Assembly (NCBI RefSeq): GCF_000204015.1
Contig: NZ_GL883077.1
Span: 1,104,457-1,168,456 of the forward strand
DNA length: 64,000 nt
Reading direction: 5' to 3'
Origin: Asticcacaulis biprosthecium C19
GTDB lineage: Bacteria; Pseudomonadota; Alphaproteobacteria; Caulobacterales; Caulobacteraceae
The notes under the pieces were generated by a model. That model did no database searches and was not told the DNA's origin. It saw nothing but the letters and a program-made list of their open reading frames with translations. The translations under genes and the position numbers were made by a program. Below, piece by piece: positions 25,581 through 35,229 of this stretch. Every line of letters starts with the position of its first letter. Position 1 is the first letter of the stretch.

Positions 25581-26964
25581 CTACGCGGCCAACTCTGCCG
25601 TGACACGGCCGCGCCATAGTTCGCGATAACGACGAATGTCGTCGCGTAATACCGGCGTTACCACCTGGCGGGGGCGGGGCCGCGGTGCAGGCCGATCATA
25701 GAAGGCGAGCCGCGCCGCCCCTAGGGTGACGGCATTGCAGTTGTTTTCTACCACCACCAGGCCAGGGCGAAGGGCGGCAATCAGGCCGCACAAAAGGGCG
25801 TTACCGGCGGCGGGGCCTTCGATCAGAAGTTGATCATCGGCATGGACCAGGTCCAGACAGGCCGAGGTCATCAGCGCCACATACAACAGGCCGATGGCGG
25901 CCTTCTCCTCTGCGGTCTCACCCAGCACGGGAACCCCGCCATTGAGGCCTGGGCAAAGCCCTTGCGTGTCCAGGAACACCGGAAGGCCGGCCGTCCCCTT
26001 GCGCATCACCGCGCGCAGAGCGGCTTCATCGACCTCGGAGCCGCCGACGATGTTTTCATAGACCCGGCCCCCCATGAAGCGGGCGCAGGGCACCGGCCGG
26101 CCGAAGACATCGACATTGGCCAGGCAATCGCGTTGCGGCACCAGGCCCTTGGGCGAGGCGCCGGGCGCCATGGCGATGTACCAAGTTCCGGTCGACAGCA
26201 GGGCCGGTGAGGTTTCGCCATCGACAATGACGCTGGCCAGGGCGGCGTTGGTATCGTGGGCACCGACGCAGACCTTCACCGACGGTGGCAGGCCGGCGGC
26301 ATCGGCCAGGTCACGGCGCAGGGTGGCCGTCGACTCCCAGGCTCGAAGCATCGGGGGAAACAGATCGGCCCAGCCCTGTTTGACGGCCAGTGATGAGAAA
26401 CCCTTTCGCTCCGGGCACCACAGATCGGTGTGACAGCCCATAGAAGTGACTTCGTTGCACAGGGCGCCGGTCAGACGCCACGCCCAATACTGCGGGTAGT
26501 TGAGGATCCAGCGCACCCGGGCGAACATCACCGGCGCGCGGCGCGAATGCCAGAAGATCTGACAACCCAGGTTCAGGCCCAAGGGCAGGGACGGCGATTG
26601 GGTTTCGTCGAAGCCCGGCCGGATAAAGCCATAGGCGCGGACATATTCGGCCGGGACGGCCGATTCATAGTCCTGGATCGGCTGGACCAGTTTGTGATCT
26701 TCGTCGAGGAAGGCGCAGGTTGCGCCATGGCTGACGGGAATGATGCGGTCGATGGCAAACAGGATGCCCAACTCGCGCAGTTGTTCGATTAGCCAGTCGT
26801 GCAGGGCGTCGACATCGAAGGCGCGATAAAGGGGGGCGTCGAAATGCGGAATGGCGCGGCGGCGCTCGGTCCAGATGCGGCCGTCACTGTCGACGACACT
26901 GACCTTGGCGAAGGTCTTGCCAACATCGAAAACGACGCACTTGCCCTGATGCTTTTTTTGGCAT
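25581..26964 (-). CDS. rhaK: FGGY-family carbohydrate kinase, likely L-rhamnulokinase, with frameshift at the start
   Basis: ATP-dependent sugar kinase of the FGGY/RhaK type that would phosphorylate L-rhamnulose. The body encodes the nucleotide-binding start FDVGKTFAKVSVVDSDG, HGATCAF, CVGAHDTNAALASV, STGTWYIAMAPG and a C-terminal glycine-rich IEGPAAGNALLCG. The only good start, ATG at 26964 with GGGA upstream, is one base out of frame with the rest: ATGCC is followed by seven A's (26953-26959), where six would give MPKKHQGKCVVFDVGKT. The span is 1384 bases, not a multiple of three. Slippage, phase variation or a sequence error are all possible. Confidence 0.82.
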
Positions 26965-27183
26965 GTTTTCCCGTTTCAACCCTGTGCCGAAGTCGCTGCG
27001 GGTAGACCCGTCGGCGCTTCGTGCCTTTTCTTTATTTGTATGACTATATCCCAAGGCGCCAGCAAATCAAGCCTTTGTGACACCGGTGACATAAGGCGGC
27101 TGCGGGTGTTGCCAAATCATGACGATTCCATTGTGCACGGTTCTTGGTTAAAGCAGATTGCAACAGTCACCAGGAGTTCGGGT
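26965..27183. promoter_or_regulatory. Divergent promoter region kinase/glycosyltransferase
   Basis: A 219-base spacer between the minus-strand kinase start and the plus-strand glycosyltransferase start. It is AT-richer than its neighbours around 27020-27075 and contains GTGACACCGGTGACA with a CACCGGTG palindrome at 27079-27090. Promoters for both sides probably lie here; no box is certain. Confidence 0.4.
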
Positions 27184-28017
27184 GTGAGCTATATCCGCGT
27201 GCAGGCATGCAATCTCGGCAACCAGATGTTCCGCTACATGCTGGCCGTGTACCTTGGAAACCGGTTGCCGGGCTTTGAGATCTGCGGCTGCAACATGCCG
27301 GAATGGGGTCTTGTGGATGTCATCGACCGGCCGGATTGGCAGGCGCCTTTTCGCCTGCCCTACGGCCATAAGGTCGATATCGACGGCGCCCTGCGTGGGG
27401 TTGCGCCCGGCGGTGGCCACGACGGGCTGAACATCGACGCCTTCGCCCAACGGATGGAGTATTTCGGCCACGACCTGGACCGCTTCCGCCGCATTTTCCA
27501 TTCTGACGAAACGGGCACGCCGGTCGGCGACGACGAGATCGTGGTCAATGTCCGCACCGGCGATATCCTGGCCGGCATCCATCCCGACTACTATCCCCTG
27601 CCGCTGGATGTCTATCGCCATATCCTAAATGTGACGGGGTTGCGGCCGGTCTTTGTCGGTCAGGTCGAGGCCGGCAACTGGTACACCGACGCCTTGCGTG
27701 CCGCCTTTCCCAGCGGCCGCTTTGTCGGCGGGCAGGGCGCTTTGGCCGATTTCCAGACGGTTCGCCACGCCCGCCACAAGATCATCGCCATCAGCACATT
27801 TTCGTGGCTGGCGGCGTGGCTGTCGAAGGACGATGCCGTCATTCACTATCCGGTGGCCGGCTTTCTCAACCCAGTGCAGCGCGGCGATGTCGATCTCCTG
27901 CCGATAGATGATCCGCGGTACCGGCTCCACCTTTTTCCCGTGCATCGCTATACCGCGTCGCCGGAAGACCAGGCCGCCATGACCGAGGGTATATGGGACA
28001 TCGCCTTCGGATTTTGA
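27184..28017 (+). CDS. Glycosyltransferase family 11-like (fucosyltransferase-like) protein
   Basis: A 277-residue soluble protein. The N terminus ACNLGNQMFRYMLAVYLGNRL closely follows the GT11 motif (LGNQMFQYA), and VVNVRTGDI corresponds to the donor-binding H-x-R-x-G-D region of fucosyltransferases; ISTFSWLAAWLSKD matches the late conserved Ser/Phe/W motif. GT11 enzymes transfer L-fucose, a 6-deoxyhexose like rhamnose, to galactose; the donor here is unknown. The GTG at 27184 is chosen because CAGGAG lies seven bases upstream. Its position between two rhamnose genes is unusual for a biosynthetic enzyme. Confidence 0.65.
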   Translation: MSYIRVQACNLGNQMFRYMLAVYLGNRLPGFEICGCNMPEWGLVDVIDRPDWQAPFRLPYGHKVDIDGALRGVAPGGGHDGLNIDAFAQRMEYFGHDLDRFRRIFHSDETGTPVGDDEIVVNVRTGDILAGIHPDYYPLPLDVYRHILNVTGLRPVFVGQVEAGNWYTDALRAAFPSGRFVGGQGALADFQTVRHARHKIIAISTFSWLAAWLSKDDAVIHYPVAGFLNPVQRGDVDLLPIDDPRYRLHLFPVHRYTASPEDQAAMTEGIWDIAFGF

Positions 28018-28094
28018 TTGATGTTGACGCGTATTCTCAAATATCCGCAATTGATCTCATAATGTGGCAAAATAAAGCGCCCCATGGTGATCAT

Positions 28095-28144
28095 TTACGA
28101 TTGATCGTAAGCGTTTGGGATTGTATTTAGAAAGGTACGATTGA
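28095..28144. promoter_or_regulatory. Candidate DeoR operator before the aldolase gene
   Basis: TTACGAT-TG-ATCGTAA (28095-28110) is a perfect 7-2-7 inverted repeat, and ACGATTGA recurs at 28137-28144, 40 bases downstream. The ATTGATCG core is shared with the site before the DeoR gene. It lies 62-77 bases before the aldolase start. Confidence 0.6.
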
Positions 28145-28171
28145 AAACATAGTAGTGGTTGGGGTTGGCGC

Positions 28172-30262
28172 ATGGGCGTATCGCAGGTGACACCGATGGA
28201 GGTTCTTCCAAGGCGTGGCGCGGTGTGGGACGATGCCCACCATGCGAACCTGACGCCGCCGCAGAGCCTGCTCTATCGGTCTAACTTGCTGGGGCGCGAC
28301 CCGACCGTCACCAATTTTGGCGGTGGAAACACCTCAGCCAAGATCACCCAGCCCGACCCGCTGACCGGTGAACCGGTCGAAGTCCTGTGGGTCAAGGGCT
28401 CGGGCGGCAATCTCGGCTCGATGAATCGGGACGGCTTTGCCACCCTCTATCTCGACAAGGTCCGCGGCCTCGAAAAGCGCTATGGCGGCTTGGCGCACGA
28501 AGACGAGATGGTCGACTTGTTTCCGCACTGCGGTTTCGGCCTCAATCCGCGTCCTGCCAGCATCGACACCCCGCTGCACGCCTTCCTGCCTTACGCCCAT
28601 GTCGACCACCTGCATCCCGATTCCGTCATCGCCATCGCGGCCGCGCAGGATTCCGAGCGCCTGACGCGGCTGGTCTATGGCGACAGTGTCGGCTGGATCG
28701 GCTGGCAGCGGCCGGGCTTCGACCTGGGTCTGCGCATCCGCGATGCTGCCGCCGCCCACCCGCACTGGCGCGGCATGGTCATGGCCGGTCACGGCCTGAT
28801 GTGCTGGGGCGACACATCGGAGGCCTGCTACCGTAATAGCCTCGACCTGATCCGTCGCGCCCAGGATTTCATCGATGCCCGCTCTGCCGGCCGGCCGGGC
28901 TTCGGCGGCGCGAAGATCCGCCCCCATGGCCGGGCTGAACGCGACGCTTTGTTTGCCCGCCTGACGCCTGTCCTGCGCGCCAAGCTCAGCGCTGAACGCC
29001 TGAAGCTGGCCCATGTCGATGACAGCCCGGCCGTGCTCGACTTCGTCTGTTCCAACGATCTGGAGCGTCTGGCAGCGCTCGGCACCTCCTGCCCAGACCA
29101 TTTCCTGCGCACCAAGATCCGTCCTCTGGTCCTGGCCGCCGATGCCGACGGGGCTGCCATCGATCAGGCTTTGGACGCCTACCGCGCCGGTTACGGCGCC
29201 TACTATGACCGCTGCCGACGTCCCGATAGCCCGCCCGTGCGCGACGCCAACCCGGTGGTCGTGCTGGTGCCGGGCTACGGGATGATGACTTTTGCGGCGG
29301 ACAAGGCGACGGCGCGTATCGCTGCCGAATACTACACCAACGCCATCCATGTGATGCGTGGCGCCGAAGCCATGGACCGCTACGCCGCCCTGCCCGAACA
29401 GGAAGCCTTCAATATCGAATACTGGCTACTCGAAGAGGCCAAGCTCAAGCGTCAGCCGAAACCCGGCCTGCTTGCCGGCCAGGTCGCCTATATTACGGGC
29501 GCTGCTGGGGGCATCGGCCGGGCCATTGCCGAGGCCGTCCTGCAACGTGGCGGCCACGTCGTCCTCACCGACATCGACGGTGGCCGGCTGGAAGCGCTGC
29601 GCGCCGACCTCAGCGCCGTCCATTCCGCCGACCGGGTGCGCGCCTTCGAAGCTGACGTCACCGACGAAGCGGCGGTGCTGGAATCCTTCACCTATGCGGC
29701 GACACAGTTCGGCGGGGTCGACCTGTTCGTCGCCAATGCCGGCATCGCTTCGGCAGCGGCCATCGAGGACACCTCTCTCGAACTGTGGCGGCGCAATTTT
29801 GCCGTTTTGAGCGATGGCTATTTCCTGGCCGTGCGCGAAGCCTTCAAAGCGATGAAGCCTCTGGGCGGCTCGATCGTCTTTGTCGGATCGAAAAATGCTC
29901 TGGCGCCGTCGGTCAATGCCTCGGCCTATTCCTCGGCCAAGGCGGCGGAACTGCACCTGGCGCGTTGCCTGGCGGTCGAAGGCGCGCCGCACGGCATCCG
30001 AGTCAATGTCGTCAATCCGGACGCGGTCATCCGCGGTTCGCAGATCTGGAACGGTGCCTGGCGGGCGGAACGCGCGGCGGCTTATAATCTGGAAGACGCC
30101 GAACTGGAGGAGTTCTACCGCAACCGCAGCCTGCTCAAGCGCTCGGTCTTCCCGGAAGACGTGGCGGAAGCGGTCATCTTCCTGGCCTCTCCCGCGGCGT
30201 CGAAATCGACGGGCAATATCCTCAATGTCGACGGCGGCAATGCCATGGCCTTTACGCGTTAA
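28172..30262 (+). CDS. rhaD: Bifunctional rhamnulose-1-phosphate aldolase/short-chain dehydrogenase
   Basis: A 696-residue fusion. Residues about 15-400 form a class II aldolase domain (TNFGGGNTSAKI, VKGSGGNLG, HLHPDSVIAIAAA, GHGLMCWGD; the H-x-H zinc ligands are visible). Residues about 430-695 form a short-chain dehydrogenase with the NAD-binding YITGAAGGIGRAI and catalytic SAYSSAK (Tyr near 585). The enzyme splits L-rhamnulose-1-phosphate to DHAP and L-lactaldehyde and oxidises the aldehyde. This fused form is the rhizobial RhaD type and differs from the separate enterobacterial RhaD. It is followed 140 bases later by the isomerase gene. Confidence 0.93.
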   Translation: MGVSQVTPMEVLPRRGAVWDDAHHANLTPPQSLLYRSNLLGRDPTVTNFGGGNTSAKITQPDPLTGEPVEVLWVKGSGGNLGSMNRDGFATLYLDKVRGLEKRYGGLAHEDEMVDLFPHCGFGLNPRPASIDTPLHAFLPYAHVDHLHPDSVIAIAAAQDSERLTRLVYGDSVGWIGWQRPGFDLGLRIRDAAAAHPHWRGMVMAGHGLMCWGDTSEACYRNSLDLIRRAQDFIDARSAGRPGFGGAKIRPHGRAERDALFARLTPVLRAKLSAERLKLAHVDDSPAVLDFVCSNDLERLAALGTSCPDHFLRTKIRPLVLAADADGAAIDQALDAYRAGYGAYYDRCRRPDSPPVRDANPVVVLVPGYGMMTFAADKATARIAAEYYTNAIHVMRGAEAMDRYAALPEQEAFNIEYWLLEEAKLKRQPKPGLLAGQVAYITGAAGGIGRAIAEAVLQRGGHVVLTDIDGGRLEALRADLSAVHSADRVRAFEADVTDEAAVLESFTYAATQFGGVDLFVANAGIASAAAIEDTSLELWRRNFAVLSDGYFLAVREAFKAMKPLGGSIVFVGSKNALAPSVNASAYSSAKAAELHLARCLAVEGAPHGIRVNVVNPDAVIRGSQIWNGAWRAERAAAYNLEDAELEEFYRNRSLLKRSVFPEDVAEAVIFLASPAASKSTGNILNVDGGNAMAFTR

Positions 30263-30402
30263 CCCTTTGCTATGGCCAATGTGACACGTTGCGGGTATGG
30301 AAAACCCATGGTAGCGCAACCATAATGTGCAGTTGAATTGACGAAAAGCCGACTTCGCGCGATGGTCTGAAAAAACAGACAAAGTAACGGGAGCGGATTC
30401 AG

Positions 30403-31728
30403 ATGGGTTTTTTGGCCGTCGACAGGAAGATCGCGACCATACCGCAGGAAGTCATCGCGCGCGCCAACGCCAAGCTGATGGATGCGCATATGGCCGATTA
30501 CGACGCCCTGGCGGCGCGTCTCGTTCGCGTCAATATCGATATCGAAGACCTCGTCGAAAAGCTGATGGCCTTTTCCGTCGGCCTGCCGTCTTGGGGTATG
30601 GTGTCGGGTGGCACGCGCTATGCCCGTTTCCCGCTGCCGGGTGAGCCAACCAATGTCTTCGAAAAGGTCGAGGACTGCTCGGTGGTCAATCAACTGGCCG
30701 GCCTGACGCCGCGGGTCTCCCTGCACTTTCCTTGGGACAAGTGCGACGACTACGAAGCCCTTCGCCAGTACACCCAGACGCTCGGCATCGGCTTCGACGC
30801 CATCAATTCCAACACCTTCCAGGACCAGACGGGCCAAAAGCGGTCCTACAAGTTCGGTTCGCTGTCGCATTCGCAGGAAGCGACGCGGCAACAGGCCATC
30901 GAACATAACCTGGAATGCCTCGACATCGGCAAGAAGCTGGGCTCGAAGGCTTTGACCGTGTGGATCGGCGATGGCTCCAACTTTCCGGGCCAGGTCGAAT
31001 TTACCGACACCCTGGAACGCTATCTCGAAAGCCTGCGCACCGTCTACGGCCAACTGCCCGACGACTGGCGGCTGCTGATCGAACACAAGATGTACGAACC
31101 GGCCTTCTATTCGACGGTCATCCAGGACTGGGGCACCTCGATCCTGTGCGCCCAGGCCCTGGGTGACAAGGCGCAGTGCCTGGTCGACCTGGGTCATCAT
31201 GCGCCCAACGTCAATATTGAGATGATCGTTGCGCGCCTGTCGCAGTTCGGCAAGCTGGGCGGCTTCCATTTCAACGATTCCAAATACGGTGACGACGACC
31301 TGGATTCGGGCTCGATCAATCCGTTCCAGCTGTTTCTGGTGTTCAACGAACTGGTCTCGGCCGAAAAGCGCGCCGAACGGACCGGTACGCGGTTCACGCC
31401 GTCCTACATGATGGATCAGACCCACAATGTCACCGATCCGATTGAGAGTCTGCTCAACTCGGCGCGTGCGATCGCCGGCGCCTATGTCAAGGCGCTGATC
31501 GTCGACCGTGACGCAATGCGCGCCTATCAGGAAGACAATGATGTCATCATGGCGCACAACAGCCTGCGGCTGGCGTTCGAAAGCGATGTCCGCGCGGCCC
31601 TGGCCATGGCGCGGGTTCGGATGGGCGGGGCTATCGACCCGATCGCCGCCTATCGCGAAAGCGGCTACCGCGCCCACAAGGCCGAAACCCGCAAGGCCCG
31701 CACCGAATTGGCCGGCGGGATCGTCTGA
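30403..31728 (+). CDS. rhaI: L-rhamnose isomerase (catabolic, RhaI type)
   Basis: A 441-residue cytoplasmic TIM-barrel isomerase converting L-rhamnose to L-rhamnulose with divalent metals. Conserved segments: SWGMVSGGTRYARFPLPGEP, RVSLHFPWDK, LIEHKMYEPAFYSTVIQDWG (metal ligand Glu), DLGHHAPNVNIEMIVARL and GGFHFNDSKYGDDDLDSG. This matches the RhaI branch of Pseudomonas stutzeri and rhizobia and differs from E. coli RhaA. The ATG follows GGGAGCGG. With the aldolase fusion and the kinase it completes the phosphorylated rhamnose pathway. It converges on the YhaN-like gene with a 21-base gap. Confidence 0.93.
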   Translation: MGFLAVDRKIATIPQEVIARANAKLMDAHMADYDALAARLVRVNIDIEDLVEKLMAFSVGLPSWGMVSGGTRYARFPLPGEPTNVFEKVEDCSVVNQLAGLTPRVSLHFPWDKCDDYEALRQYTQTLGIGFDAINSNTFQDQTGQKRSYKFGSLSHSQEATRQQAIEHNLECLDIGKKLGSKALTVWIGDGSNFPGQVEFTDTLERYLESLRTVYGQLPDDWRLLIEHKMYEPAFYSTVIQDWGTSILCAQALGDKAQCLVDLGHHAPNVNIEMIVARLSQFGKLGGFHFNDSKYGDDDLDSGSINPFQLFLVFNELVSAEKRAERTGTRFTPSYMMDQTHNVTDPIESLLNSARAIAGAYVKALIVDRDAMRAYQEDNDVIMAHNSLRLAFESDVRAALAMARVRMGGAIDPIAAYRESGYRAHKAETRKARTELAGGIV

Positions 31729-31749
31729 TACCCTTTACGACTCCCGCCC

Positions 31750-34700
31750 TTATGTGCCGGCGCGCGCCGGCAGTTCGTGAATCCTGACCGACGGACACAC
31801 CTGGCGGGCCATATCGCACAGGTGTTTGTGGTGGGTGAGATAGATCACCTGGCCGGAGGTCGCCATCTTCGCGAAAACTCTCAGCGTCTCTTCAGCCCGG
31901 ACATCATCGAATGTCTCAAGAATGTCATCGGCGATGAAGGGCACAGCCGGGCGCCGGCTGATGAGTTCCTGGTAACCCGCCACGCGCAAGGCGAGATACA
32001 ACTGAAATCGTGTGCCCTTTGAAAGTTCGGAGGCGCGTTTTGAGCTTCCATCCTCCGCGATCGCAACCAGGATTTCGCCGTCCTTCTCAGCGACCGCGGA
32101 AAGCCGGGTATAAGCGTTGTTGCTGACCAGGGCGAACGCCTCGGACGCGCGGACGAGCAGGGCGCTGCGATGACGTTCGCGATACAGGCCGAGCGCCTGC
32201 TCGGCGGATGAGATACCCAGCTTAAGCCGGAGCCATTGCAGTGCGCCGTCTTCGATTTGCAACAGCAGCGTCCGCTTCTGCTCTTCAAGTCGGGCCACCG
32301 CATCGTCGCCATCGACGGCGTTGACGGCGTCGTCACAACGGCTCTTTTGAGCAAACAAGTCTCTGAGCCGGTTTTCGTCGTTCTCAACGCTCAACGTCAT
32401 GGATTCGACATTCAGCCGGGCGCCCTCATCGTCAAATGCCTCCAGCCGAGCCTGGGCCTCGCCGACTGTCGCCACCCCCAGACGGCCCAAAACCTCCTCT
32501 TCGGCCGCCTCGATCTGGCCTTGCAGATCCCGGCGGTCCGCCAGCGCCATAAGCTTTTCCAGAACCGACGGAAGGCCGGTGACACCGAAGTGCGTCGCCA
32601 TCGTCGCAAGGCGTGCGTCATAGCCTATCCGTACCTCGGCCAGCCGTGCGCCCTCGGCACGCAGGTCCGCCAGCCGAGCTTCGGCGTTGTCCCGCGCGAG
32701 CGCCTGGGTATTGGCATGGGTCAGTGCGGCCATCAGGGTCTGGTCCGTCTCAAAAGCCGGCATGCCGGCTGTGAGACCCGCTTTCGCCGCAAGCGCTGCT
32801 ACGACGTCCGCATAGGTCTTTTGGTCCTGCTCCATCGCCGCGATGCGGTACTCAAGGTCGACCTGAGTGGCGACGAGGGGTGACAGGGTCTCGAGTTCGA
32901 CAAAGATCCGTCGCACCACGGCGGGGGGAGGGACCGCCCCTTCGCCGCCAAGCCAGCAAGACGCACAGGCGGCGTTCCAGGCGACCTGCCATGCCGCGAA
33001 TTTGGTCTGAGTCGTGCTCAGCGCAGCCTTGCGGGCTTGCTGATCGCGTCGAAGCCGGGAGAGTTCTCCTTCGCTTGCCCGCAACACCGTATCGGCTTCG
33101 AGACGCTCCCGCGCTCTCTGGATCAGGATGATCAACGCCGGGTCTGCCACGGTTTCGCCGGCCGCTTCAAGTGCGCCGCGAAGGACCGTGGCCAGGGCGG
33201 CTTCGTCGGCCTCGGCGCTGGCGATGCGAATAGAGGCTCTACGCAGATCCTCATAGGTGGCAAGGGCGCGCAAACGCAGGTCCAGCCACGTCAATACCTG
33301 TTGTGCGCTCCATCCGTCGGGGGGCGTCAGGAAGATGGCGCACAAGGCCCCGGCAACCGCCGCCTCCAGGTCCGCGAGGTCCTCATCCAGCGTCGCGAGG
33401 CTTGCTCGACGGTCTTTCAACTGTCTTGCCGCAACCGCCTGTTGGACACTCAATTCATTGATACGCGCGAGATCGGAGGCACGGGACAAACGCGTGTCTC
33501 CGATCTCATCATCGTTTCGCATGGCGGCCTCAAACCGGTCTGCCGATTGGGCATTCAACGCGGATTGATGCGCCAGCCACGCCGTTTCACGATCTCGCCG
33601 GCTCTTTTGCGCCTCCCCGTCGGTGACCAGGCCACCCACCGTCTCAAGGGCCGAAAGCTGTGCCTGGGCATCACCTTCCTGGTCTTCCAGACGCAGGATT
33701 TCGGCCTCTATCTGTTTTCGATGGTTTCGGCGCTCCTGTCCGGTTTCGAGCCAGGTACAGACTATGTCGCGCGCCGGAACCGGCAGGTCGCCAAGGGCTT
33801 CGACCTGACCCGTCCAGGGTCTCAGGTCGCGAAGCTGGGCCGCCAGGATGTCTGTCTTTTCGCGGTGGTCTTCGCTGGAGACCTGTTTTCGCGCCGCATG
33901 ATCCGAGGCCTGGATGGAGTCGATTACGGACAAAAGGCGATGGCGGACTGTATCCGACAGCGGATCGCGTGCCGCATTCGGGCCGCCGCGGTTGTCTTCG
34001 GCCTCACGCAGGGCGGCGGCTGCCCGGTCGTGTTCGGCGTTCGCCGCTTCAAGGTGTTCAAACAGCTTGGAATGTTCGGCCAGCAGGTCGTCGAAATGTC
34101 CGCGTACCGTGGGCGTGAGGATCAGGTCACCGGGCCTGGCATTGACGGGGCGTTCCAGGCGCTTCAAGGCTTCGGCGATCGCCCCCTTGGTTTCCGTCAG
34201 ACGTTCTTTGCGCGCCGGCAGATCGTTTACGGCCGACAGATGCTTGGCGCGCAAAAGCTGAAGATCGTCGAGGGCGGCGGCCAGCACCCTGATAGGTTCG
34301 TCGACGACGATCGCGGACACTTCGCCGGAGACCTTTACGACATTGGCGGTGTTGAGCGCCTCTGCCGTCTCAAGCCCCGCGGCCTCGACTTCGAGCTGTC
34401 GTGCTGCGGCGAGCCAGTCGACAGGCGCATCGGGAATGTCCGGCAAGGCATCAAGCTCACGCTTCAGCCGGAGCACAAGCTGGTATTTCGGATGGGCGCG
34501 CAGGGCTTTCTGGAGGCCGTCGAGGCGCGTCTTGTCGTTTGCGAGCTCCCTCAAGGCGCCGGCATAGGTGTCTGCAGCGACTTGACGGGCTTCTATCAAT
34601 TTGGCGTAGGCCGAGGCCGCGACGTCGAGCGCATCGGCGCGGGATTTCAGTGTGTCGAGTTCTTTCTTGCGTTGCGCCAACTCATGACTATGGCCGCGCG

Positions 34701-35229
34701 GCTTGAAAAACCGGTCCGTATCGCTGCGAAGCTCAATAAGCTTCTGGCTCAATAGGGACAGCCCGCTGCTGGCCGAAAACAGAAGCTCTCCCAGCGCTCC
34801 GCGGCTGGCCAGTATGCTTTCACCGCCCTGTTCGAGGGTCTCGTCATCAAGCGAGAACATGGTCTGAAACGCCGACCGTTCGATGCCGCCCAGATCCGCC
34901 AGGATCACGGCGTCGGCAATCGGCAGGCCTTGTGCATCGAGAAGACTTTGCTGGTCCCGCTTGAGGCGGGTAAACTGCGTCGCCTTGCCGTCGACCTCGA
35001 CGATCCCGCCCAACTGCATCGTGTTGTAGGGGTGCTTGAACCCATACTTGGACCGCTTTTCGATACCATAGAGCAGGTCCAGCATCGCGGCGAAGCTTGT
35101 CGATTTGCCGGCTTCGTTAGGCCCGTAGATGATATGCAGGTCGGAGCCATCCGCCGGCTTTTCGCCGAACCGGATAGAAAAGTCGGTGAACTTACCGTAC
35201 CGGGTGAGATCGAGCTGGTTGAACCTCAT
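31750..35229 (-). CDS. YhaN-type SMC-like AAA ATPase
   Basis: An 1159-residue coiled-coil ATPase. Walker A is GPNEAGKST at residues 36-44, with a long coiled-coil middle (about 180-1000) and a C-terminal half-site with LSKGTRFQLYLALR, Walker B PFIADDILETFDD and the H-loop YLTHHKHL. This is the AAA_27/YhaN relative of SbcC and Rad50, expected to work with the metallophosphatase encoded just upstream. Its ATG overlaps the stop of that gene (ATGA), a sign of coupled translation. The pair likely processes DNA ends; the substrate is unknown. Confidence 0.88.
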   Translation of the reverse strand: MRFNQLDLTRYGKFTDFSIRFGEKPADGSDLHIIYGPNEAGKSTSFAAMLDLLYGIEKRSKYGFKHPYNTMQLGGIVEVDGKATQFTRLKRDQQSLLDAQGLPIADAVILADLGGIERSAFQTMFSLDDETLEQGGESILASRGALGELLFSASSGLSLLSQKLIELRSDTDRFFKPRGHSHELAQRKKELDTLKSRADALDVAASAYAKLIEARQVAADTYAGALRELANDKTRLDGLQKALRAHPKYQLVLRLKRELDALPDIPDAPVDWLAAARQLEVEAAGLETAEALNTANVVKVSGEVSAIVVDEPIRVLAAALDDLQLLRAKHLSAVNDLPARKERLTETKGAIAEALKRLERPVNARPGDLILTPTVRGHFDDLLAEHSKLFEHLEAANAEHDRAAAALREAEDNRGGPNAARDPLSDTVRHRLLSVIDSIQASDHAARKQVSSEDHREKTDILAAQLRDLRPWTGQVEALGDLPVPARDIVCTWLETGQERRNHRKQIEAEILRLEDQEGDAQAQLSALETVGGLVTDGEAQKSRRDRETAWLAHQSALNAQSADRFEAAMRNDDEIGDTRLSRASDLARINELSVQQAVAARQLKDRRASLATLDEDLADLEAAVAGALCAIFLTPPDGWSAQQVLTWLDLRLRALATYEDLRRASIRIASAEADEAALATVLRGALEAAGETVADPALIILIQRARERLEADTVLRASEGELSRLRRDQQARKAALSTTQTKFAAWQVAWNAACASCWLGGEGAVPPPAVVRRIFVELETLSPLVATQVDLEYRIAAMEQDQKTYADVVAALAAKAGLTAGMPAFETDQTLMAALTHANTQALARDNAEARLADLRAEGARLAEVRIGYDARLATMATHFGVTGLPSVLEKLMALADRRDLQGQIEAAEEEVLGRLGVATVGEAQARLEAFDDEGARLNVESMTLSVENDENRLRDLFAQKSRCDDAVNAVDGDDAVARLEEQKRTLLLQIEDGALQWLRLKLGISSAEQALGLYRERHRSALLVRASEAFALVSNNAYTRLSAVAEKDGEILVAIAEDGSSKRASELSKGTRFQLYLALRVAGYQELISRRPAVPFIADDILETFDDVRAEETLRVFAKMATSGQVIYLTHHKHLCDMARQVCPSVRIHELPARAGT

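Noticed and set aside
25581-26771. Kinase starting at the TTG at 26771
   Set aside because: The reading frame continues upstream with a conserved nucleotide-binding start (FDVGKTFAKV), so the gene begins at 26964 with a frameshift.
33037-34755. 572-codon open frame on the plus strand
   Set aside because: It lies wholly antisense to the conserved YhaN-type ATPase; no motif, signal or ribosome site. A GC-rich shadow frame.
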